10,643 nt of DNA from Spirochaetia bacterium (lineage in GTDB: Bacteria; Spirochaetota; Spirochaetia; PWKH01). Below the pieces are notes generated by a model. The model had not been told where the DNA came from and made no database searches. It was given only the letters and a program-made list of their open reading frames with translations. Shown one piece after another: positions 5,380 through 10,643 of this stretch. A program made the position numbers and the translations under genes. Position 1 is the first letter of the stretch. Every line of letters starts with the position of its first letter. The stretch lies in NCBI GenBank assembly GCA_021736505.1, contig JAIPFU010000049.1, positions 1 to 10,643 on the forward strand. Direction: 5' to 3'.

Positions 5380-7638
5380 CTACGGGCTCTCTTCCATGGT
5401 AAATTCAAAACGTTTTCGTGTTTTCCAGGGTTCTTCCCTCTCATTAAAAGACCAACTGCTGACGGCTTCCAGTACCGCTTCCTCAAAAACATCATTTCCG
5501 GATTTGTCAATTGTAGTAATCTGAGCTACCCGCCCGCTGCTCCCGACAACAATTTCCACGACGACATATCCGCTCCATCCTCTTCGCCTGGCAATTTGGG
5601 GATATACAGGTTTGGGAAAGCCTTCCAGCTCTTCCACCTCTCCGGCTTGTATGAATTTTGGGCTTTCAGTCTCTTTGGTTTTTAGTGCTGATGCTGACGT
5701 ACTCGGTTTCAGTCCTTCTGCAGTTTCCACAGAGAACCCACTGTCCGATTCTGGTTTTACTGATTTAACAGATTCTTGAGGCGGATTTATATCCGGTAAA
5801 CCCAAGGATTCAAATGAGATCATGGGAAATATTGCTTCCTCCTGATCATCCGTTTCAGCTGTTTCAGCTGTTTCCGATTCTTCCGGGATTTCATCGGCCA
5901 TATCTTCATCGATTGCATCCTGAAGCTTCGGTTCAGCTTCTGGTTTTTCATCCTCAGACTTCGTTCCCTCAGTCTCCCTGCTTTCTTCTTCCAGGCCATT
6001 TTCTTCACCAGGAGTTTCTGCGGATGAAATATCCTCACCAGTCTCTCTTATCGAAGGTTCTGCTTCAGCTAATTCCCTCTCTAGGCTCTCTTTTGTGTCA
6101 GCTGGTTCCTCTTCGACACTTTTTTCTTCTTCAGCAGTCTCTTTTTCAGCAGTCTCTTTTTCAAAAATTTCTTTTTCAGAAGCTCTATCAAGTTTTTGAT
6201 CATCAGGAACTTCCCGAGCCTCAAAAACTTCCCGATCTTCCATGACTTCAAGAGTATCTGCATCCATCCTGGCTTCCTGAGCTTCCTGAGCTTCCTGAGC
6301 TTCCTGAGCTTCCTGAGCTTCCTGGGCTTCCTGAGCTTCCTGGGCTTCCTGGGCTTCCTGGGCTTCCTGGGCTTCCTGGGCTTTCAGATCTTCTTGGGTC
6401 CTTCGAGCCTCCATAGCTGCACGAATAGCCTGAAGTAACTGGTCATAAGAAATATCATCCCGCTCTTCTCTTGGTGTTACAGCTATTTGCGGCACCTCTT
6501 CCTTTTCACTTATTTCTTCTTTCTCAGGTTCCTCTTCCGCTGTGTCTGCGGGGACGGATAGAAAGCGAAGAATTTCCCGGAGATTTTCCCGCTGGGACTG
6601 ATCCTCTGCACCAGGAAAAAATCCTTCCATCGGAAGTACTGAGCGAAATGAAAGTTGGGAAGAAGCTTCAGGCTCAGCCTCCGCAGCATCTTCGGCAGCA
6701 GCCTGTTCCGCAGCTGCTTCTCCAGCAGCGTCTTCGCTTGGCCTCTCGGTACGTACTTCAGCCGTGGAGGTCTCCTGGGTTTCTCTTCCAGCTTCCGGAA
6801 CCACGATCTGACTTTTCAGAACCTGCTCAAGGCTTTCTCTCTGCCCATCTGCTCCGACAGCACTTGGAGGAGGAACAAAGAAATCCAACCTGGGGATATC
6901 AGTTCTCCGTTCTACCTGAATGGGGAAAAATGGTTCAGAAGATATAATTTCAGTGAAAGATTCATTCGGGAATTCCTGTACATCAGGGATCTCTTCGGTC
7001 CTGGTTCCGCCATCCAGAGCCTGACTCAGAAGATCTCTCATCCGCTGCAGATCAGCTTCTGTCCTTGGGCTTTGTGTAAATGCAGGGCTTTCCGGTATTT
7101 CCGCTATTTCAAGCGGCTCCGGCGATTCTGAAAGCTCCGGTGCAGAAACTGCTGCCTCAGCAGCGCCGGCGGGTTCATCAGCTTCACCAGCGGCTGCCTC
7201 TTCAGCCGTATCTGTTCTGTCTGCCTCAGCAATGTCGTCTGACGCACCGGGCTCACCGGTTTTTCCGGGTTTGAAGGCTTCCCGGGGCGGTTCTGAAAAT
7301 TCACGCGGTACCGGAATTTCAGGGGCTTCAGCTGTTTCAGCTTCCCCTTCTCCGAAAGCTGGAGCAGCAGAATCGGCGGCGGAGCCATCAGCAGGGGGAG
7401 AATCCAGGGGAATTTCACCTTCTGCTTCCGTGCTCAAGGGTCCTTCTTCAGCTGTTCCGTCAGATTCCTGCTGATACATAAGCCGAATCGTTGACAAATA
7501 GGCATCGTCCAGCTGATCTTGCTCCCGGGGCTCCGGCTGAGGGATGGGGATAAAAAAGAGTATGACATGAAAAAGCAGAGATGCCGCAAGGGTGACTGCC
7601 ATGAGACCCGGGCGGCGTTCAGCGGTCCATTTGGTCAT
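5380..7638 (-). CDS. tonB: TonB energy-transduction protein with very long acidic linker
   Basis: From the ATG at 7638 the product is 752 residues, about three times E. coli TonB. An N-terminal membrane anchor (about 12-32) contains ASLLFHVILFF, in which Ser20 and His24 match the SxxxH motif needed for contact with ExbB/ExbD. Residues about 40-655 form a Glu/Ala-rich, low-complexity periplasmic linker with an A(QEA)12 run at 420-456. The last 93 residues are a TonB C-terminal domain: PKPVYPQIARRRGWSGYVVVE, GSSGRVAQI and AVLEAVSSWSF. That domain grips the TonB box of an outer-membrane receptor. GGAGG lies four bases before the ATG at 7638, which favours it over the in-frame ATG at 7653. The gene overlaps the upstream lipoprotein gene by 20 bp. 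Family assignment is secure. The reason for the linker size is unknown, and its charge contrasts with the Pro/Lys-rich linkers of well-studied TonBs. Confidence 0.92.
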   Translation of the reverse strand: MTKWTAERRPGLMAVTLAASLLFHVILFFIPIPQPEPREQDQLDDAYLSTIRLMYQQESDGTAEEGPLSTEAEGEIPLDSPPADGSAADSAAPAFGEGEAETAEAPEIPVPREFSEPPREAFKPGKTGEPGASDDIAEADRTDTAEEAAAGEADEPAGAAEAAVSAPELSESPEPLEIAEIPESPAFTQSPRTEADLQRMRDLLSQALDGGTRTEEIPDVQEFPNESFTEIISSEPFFPIQVERRTDIPRLDFFVPPPSAVGADGQRESLEQVLKSQIVVPEAGRETQETSTAEVRTERPSEDAAGEAAAEQAAAEDAAEAEPEASSQLSFRSVLPMEGFFPGAEDQSQRENLREILRFLSVPADTAEEEPEKEEISEKEEVPQIAVTPREERDDISYDQLLQAIRAAMEARRTQEDLKAQEAQEAQEAQEAQEAQEAQEAQEAQEAQEAQEAQEARMDADTLEVMEDREVFEAREVPDDQKLDRASEKEIFEKETAEKETAEEEKSVEEEPADTKESLERELAEAEPSIRETGEDISSAETPGEENGLEEESRETEGTKSEDEKPEAEPKLQDAIDEDMADEIPEESETAETAETDDQEEAIFPMISFESLGLPDINPPQESVKSVKPESDSGFSVETAEGLKPSTSASALKTKETESPKFIQAGEVEELEGFPKPVYPQIARRRGWSGYVVVEIVVGSSGRVAQITTIDKSGNDVFEEAVLEAVSSWSFNEREEPWKTRKRFEFTMEESP
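6271..6381 (-). repeat. 9-bp tandem repeat encoding (QEA)12 in tonB
   Basis: Twelve consecutive 9-bp units (TTCCTGAGC or TTCCTGGGC on the plus strand, 6274-6381) encode A(QEA)12 at TonB residues 420-456. Units differ only by A or G at one position, which is the third codon position of the alanine or the adjoining base, so the peptide is perfect. The array is likely to expand and contract in frame. Confidence 0.95.
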
Positions 7639-8278
7639 AATCCCTCCATGCATCTTTTAACAGAATAGGGAGCAGCCGTTTCAGGATGCTGCCGGGAGAC
7701 TCGAATGGGTACTCCTCCTCGAGAGGAATATACCCTATTATACGGCTGTCATCCAAGGGAAGCTGACCGGAAATAGACCAGAATTCTGTTTCCAGACCGA
7801 AGGAGCGGTAGTCATCCGCATCAACGGCGCGGAGGGTAAAATAGGCGCTCATCCTTTCTTCCTCTTCAATCTGCCTCCACTCTGTTGTGCTGCGGAGTTC
7901 ATTGTACTCGGGCTTGATCACTTCCTGCTGATAGCTTCGCATTCCAAAACCGTATGAGAGGTAGATAAAGAGTTCCGCATCATCGTAGGAGACAGCTTCA
8001 TAACCAATCTCCTCCAGTTTCTCACGAAAGAAGCTGCTGTTCTCCGCAAAATAGGCATTGTTTCCCAGATCAGGGTGAGTTCCCTTGAGCAGTGTATACT
8101 TTGCAGCATCTTCTCCGGGATTCCCCGTGATGCTGCTGTAGGGAAGCGGCGTGGAGCAGCCCAGGAGCAGCAGGATGAGACTGGTTAAGAGAAAAAGACT
8201 GCGAAAAAGGCCCAGCAGCTGTTTCCGCTGAAGAGAATTACGCTCATAGGTTTTCCAGTGAAGCTTTTTCCCCTGCAT
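7619..8278 (-). CDS. Predicted lipoprotein, DUF4136-like, between receptor and tonB
   Basis: From the ATG at 8278 the product is 219 residues. A long basic N-region (about 27 residues) leads into a hydrophobic stretch and the lipobox LLLGC, so Cys41 should be lipidated and the mature protein anchored to a membrane on the periplasmic side. The mature part loosely resembles DUF4136 lipoproteins: an early 'aaKYTLLKG' strand, a FFREKLEEIGYEAV helix, then DAELFIYLSYG. I cannot name a function. The 8278 start is preferred because GGAGG lies about 11 bases upstream, inside the end of the receptor gene, and the gap to the receptor stop is 4 bp. A longer frame from 8431 would overlap the receptor by some 150 bp and bury the signal peptide. 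Its place between receptor and tonB suggests an accessory role in the same uptake system. Confidence 0.75.
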   Translation of the reverse strand: MQGKKLHWKTYERNSLQRKQLLGLFRSLFLLTSLILLLLGCSTPLPYSSITGNPGEDAAKYTLLKGTHPDLGNNAYFAENSSFFREKLEEIGYEAVSYDDAELFIYLSYGFGMRSYQQEVIKPEYNELRSTTEWRQIEEEERMSAYFTLRAVDADDYRSFGLETEFWSISGQLPLDDSRIIGYIPLEEEYPFESPGSILKRLLPILLKDAWRDYDQMDR

Positions 8279-8282
8279 CGTG

Positions 8283-10643
8283 CTATTTCCCTCCATAGGC
8301 ATACTCCAAGGCTGCGGTAAAAGTCCGTCCGGGTTTCGGATAACCCGAAATATCCTTGTATGATGCATCAAATACATTGCGTACGCTGCCCGCAAAGGTC
8401 CAAGCAGGAGTAATCTGTACATCCGCCTCAAGATTGAGCAGATAATAATTATCCAATTTAGTGCTATTATTTTTATCTGTCCAGCGTTCGCCTGTATAGC
8501 TCCCCTTCATCAAGAGTTTGTGTCCTCCTTCATGTTCCAGCCGTAGTACAGCATCTCCCTGGTGTTCGGGATGATAGGGCAGTTGATTATCCGATTCATC
8601 TTCCATTCGCGTATGCATGAAGGTATAACTGCCCTGGAATACCAGACGGGTCTTCAGCGCCGGCCATATCGGGAAGGTATAGGAAATTGCCGTCTCCGCC
8701 CCGTGGATCAGCACGGTTCCGAGATTCCAAACTGAGTTATCCGTTATTAAGCCGGGATCCACGGTATCCCAGAAGATGTAATCCTCAATCTGCTTTCCAA
8801 AATAGCCCGCATACCATTCAAGACCAGAGAGGCCCGGCAAATCCTTCAGCGTAAAGCCGGCATCCCCTCCGAAACTCTTTTCCGGCTCCAGGGCGGAATC
8901 TCCCCCGCTTAAAAATGACGTTTCCGCTCCGAAGAGGTCCTGAATTGAGGGGCTGCGGTAGGCTGTGCCGATGCTGCCTTTCAGTACTAGGGAGCGATCC
9001 GCTTGAAGGGGCAGTATCCCGCCGACATTCCAGCCGGGGCTGAAAAATGCTTTCTCGTAGGGTCCTTCACTGGAGGTGATATCTGTCCAGCTGAGCTTGA
9101 GGGATGGAAAGAGTTCCAGGCGGCTGCTCTCTGTCTCCTTGAATGTCGAGTTGTAGGGGGCTATCCCCACGGCAAGCCCGGCATTCAGGTTGTGGGTCCA
9201 GCGCGAAGCATCTTCATCAGAATCGTGCTGCCAGTCATAGAAATCGGCTCCGCCGCTGTAAGTGAGATCCAAACCGGTTCTGACAAAGCCGAAATCATCA
9301 TTCCTGTTGAGGATCCCCCCGTGCCAATGCAGGGACCTCTCCGTATAGCTGTCATCCACTGCAGGACCAGCATCGGGATCCCTAATTTCCTGATGCTCCC
9401 ATAGCCCGCTCAGGCCGCCGATGAGGGTTCCCAGGGGAGTTTCCGTCCTGAGGTATTCCAGCTTTCCCTGAAAGCCGCTGCCCAGAGACTCTGCCTGATC
9501 CGTGGGCGGGGAAGCTGAGGAAATAAGACTTTCCGGAATTTCAGTGTCGTTCCCATGAAGGGTAAACAGGGCGTTGAGGCGCTCCCCCTCCAGGGCATTT
9601 AAATCCCAATTCATGGACAGATAGCCGCCGCCGGCTATTCCACCGGCATTATTCCTCCTTTTCCGGGTATCTGACCCTGGGGGATCATAGGGAAATTTTC
9701 CATCGGAAAAAACGCCCTGGAAACCGGCGGAGAGATCCATGCCCGAAATTCGCACTTCCCTCCCGGGGTTAGCCTCCTCACTCCCGGTGCTGAAGTCCCA
9801 GGAGGCTTCCGTATCCAAGCTTACGCTGTGGCTATGATTGCCCCAGCCGAAACTGTCCCAGTCAAAATTTCCCCAATCAAAGATATCCGTATTGAAACTT
9901 CCGCCGTAGCGGTATCCCGCAGTCAGGCCGAAGGCTTCATCGGGGGAATCATCAAGGAGAATATTCACTAAACCTCCCAGCCCGGAGGGCTGCATTGTGT
10001 CCAGAGCAGGACCCCTGTAAACCTCAACCCGCCGTATCCCCGCAGCGGGGATACTCTTCATAAGCAGGCCCGGATCATCACTGTAGAGAGGAACTGGGGA
10101 AGATGCAGACTGAATGCCGGCAAAGGTATTCCCTGAAGAAGTGCCCCGTGCAGTCATCGCCGCGGGCTGCAGCACCCCTCCCAGAGAAAACAGCTCCAGC
10201 CCGGGGATAAGCTCCACATCATCCCGCAGGCCTTCGGCATCAGCACTTCGAATTTCCCCCCCCGGCAGCTGAGAAACTTGATGAGGATGTCTTTCCGCCT
10301 CAAAACCGCTGTAGGAGCTGTAAATGGAAATCGTTTCCGGCTCCTGCTCTTCCTCAGCCGCTTGCGCAGATACAGCCGCCTGCATCGCCGGGGAAAAGGT
10401 CTCAGGTTCCCGAGAAAAATAGGCCTCCCTATCGGTATAGGAGAAAAAAACCAGTCGATTCAGGTAACGCTTAAAGGCCTCGTAGACATCTTCATCCAGA
10501 TCATTGATCTCCAGTTTCAGCCCCGAAAGCTGCTTCATCATGAGGATATCCAGCAGAATCCATTCCGGGTGGAGCATCCCTGAACGGTACAAATCATTGG
10601 TTCCATAGTCGTTTACCCGTTTATCACCAGAAAAGAAATACCC
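8283..10643 (-). CDS. TonB-dependent outer-membrane receptor, 5' end outside window
   Basis: The frame is open to the right edge (786 residues visible, starting GYFFSGDKRV), so the signal peptide and true start lie outside; TTG or ATG codons near 10592 are internal. Numbering visible residues from the edge: 1-100 are an unrecognised N-terminal region, ETISI at 103-107 is a probable TonB box, about 110-232 form the plug (DDVELIPGLEL, then IRRVEVYRGPAL and GLGGLVNILL, classic plug-end motifs) and the rest is a barrel ending NVFDASYKDISGYPKPGRTF followed by a terminal strand. Such receptors import siderophores, cobalamin, metals or glycans using TonB energy. The substrate cannot be told from sequence, though the overall size and ending resemble siderophore and cobalamin receptors. 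It heads the gene series that continues into the lipoprotein 4 bp downstream and then tonB-exbB-exbD. Confidence 0.9.
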   Translation of the reverse strand, partial: GYFFSGDKRVNDYGTNDLYRSGMLHPEWILLDILMMKQLSGLKLEINDLDEDVYEAFKRYLNRLVFFSYTDREAYFSREPETFSPAMQAAVSAQAAEEEQEPETISIYSSYSGFEAERHPHQVSQLPGGEIRSADAEGLRDDVELIPGLELFSLGGVLQPAAMTARGTSSGNTFAGIQSASSPVPLYSDDPGLLMKSIPAAGIRRVEVYRGPALDTMQPSGLGGLVNILLDDSPDEAFGLTAGYRYGGSFNTDIFDWGNFDWDSFGWGNHSHSVSLDTEASWDFSTGSEEANPGREVRISGMDLSAGFQGVFSDGKFPYDPPGSDTRKRRNNAGGIAGGGYLSMNWDLNALEGERLNALFTLHGNDTEIPESLISSASPPTDQAESLGSGFQGKLEYLRTETPLGTLIGGLSGLWEHQEIRDPDAGPAVDDSYTERSLHWHGGILNRNDDFGFVRTGLDLTYSGGADFYDWQHDSDEDASRWTHNLNAGLAVGIAPYNSTFKETESSRLELFPSLKLSWTDITSSEGPYEKAFFSPGWNVGGILPLQADRSLVLKGSIGTAYRSPSIQDLFGAETSFLSGGDSALEPEKSFGGDAGFTLKDLPGLSGLEWYAGYFGKQIEDYIFWDTVDPGLITDNSVWNLGTVLIHGAETAISYTFPIWPALKTRLVFQGSYTFMHTRMEDESDNQLPYHPEHQGDAVLRLEHEGGHKLLMKGSYTGERWTDKNNSTKLDNYYLLNLEADVQITPAWTFAGSVRNVFDASYKDISGYPKPGRTFTAALEYAYGGK
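9837..9884 (-). repeat. Short aromatic repeat (FDWGN-like) in the receptor barrel
   Basis: Visible residues 254-269 read IFDWGNFDWDSFGWGN, three imperfect five-residue units of the form [FI]-[DG]-W-[GD]-[NS]. They lie in an early barrel strand or loop just after the plug. They could form an aromatic ligand-contact loop or simply reflect local duplication. Confidence 0.6.
10034..10054. other. Perfect 8-bp stem, 5-nt loop hairpin inside the receptor gene
   Basis: GTATCCCC and GGGGATAC flank GCAGC. The hairpin lies in the coding sequence for the conserved SIPAAGIRR segment of the plug. It may be a chance result of the codons used, and no U-tract follows on the transcribed strand, so it is not a terminator. 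Confidence 0.6.

Noticed and set aside
4193..6381. CRISPR-like interpretation of the tandem repeats
   Set aside because: The units are contiguous without unique spacers, are 6-60 bp long and lie in frame within coding sequence.
5814..7474. Several open frames on the plus strand opposite tonB
   Set aside because: The Glu-rich codon pattern of tonB lacks stop codons on the opposite strand, so open shadows are expected. None has a recognisable product or start signal.
8279..8431. Longer lipoprotein start overlapping the receptor gene
   Set aside because: It would place the signal peptide some 75 residues inside the protein. The ATG at 8278 has a GGAGG upstream and gives a workable lipoprotein signal.
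10590..10592. TTG at 10592 as the receptor's start codon
   Set aside because: The same frame continues open to the window edge and no signal peptide follows this codon, so the start is outside the window.

Overview
The window looks like chromosomal DNA from an anaerobic diderm (outer-membrane) bacterium of moderate G+C. The left edge carries a TM1266-type regulator, a family that accompanies [FeFe]-hydrogenase maturation genes in strict anaerobes. Most of the window is a TonB-dependent outer-membrane transport operon, so the cell has an outer membrane. A free-living spirochaete is my best guess, but this rests on general impression and no diagnostic marker in the window fixes the phylum.

Layout. 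Positions 1-241 (minus) hold the TM1266-like regulator, cut by the window edge only near its C-terminus. Positions 242-742 are a divergent intergenic region with a 101-bp inverted-repeat element and a plausible sigma-70 promoter for the next gene. Positions 743-1624 (plus) encode an AroE-like shikimate dehydrogenase family enzyme whose substrate-binding serine motif is replaced. Everything from the right edge down to 1724 is one tightly packed minus-strand gene series, read right to left: a TonB-dependent receptor (8283 to beyond 10643, 5' end missing), a small lipoprotein (7619-8278), a giant TonB (5380-7638), a giant ExbB (3245-5338), ExbD (2829-3248) and a fold-type III PLP enzyme resembling D-serine dehydratase/D-threonine aldolase (1724-2821). 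Gaps are 4, 41 and 7 bp, with a 20-bp overlap (lipoprotein/tonB) and a 4-bp ATGA overlap (exbB/exbD), so transcription as one operon is likely. Its promoter lies outside the window.

How the genes fit together. The receptor binds an unidentified ligand at the outer membrane. ExbB and ExbD use the proton motive force in the inner membrane, and TonB carries that energy across the periplasm to the receptor plug. The lipoprotein between receptor and TonB is a candidate accessory part.

The most unusual feature is architectural. The ExbB proton-channel domain (about 200 residues) is followed by about 490 residues of Lys/Glu/Pro/Ala-rich low-complexity sequence predicted to lie in the cytoplasm. TonB has an acidic linker of about 600 residues predicted to lie in the periplasm. 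Both tails contain DNA tandem repeats with unit lengths that are multiples of three (6, 9, 12 and 60 bp), so copy-number change would alter length without breaking the frame. The receptor also carries at least 100 unrecognised residues before its probable TonB box.
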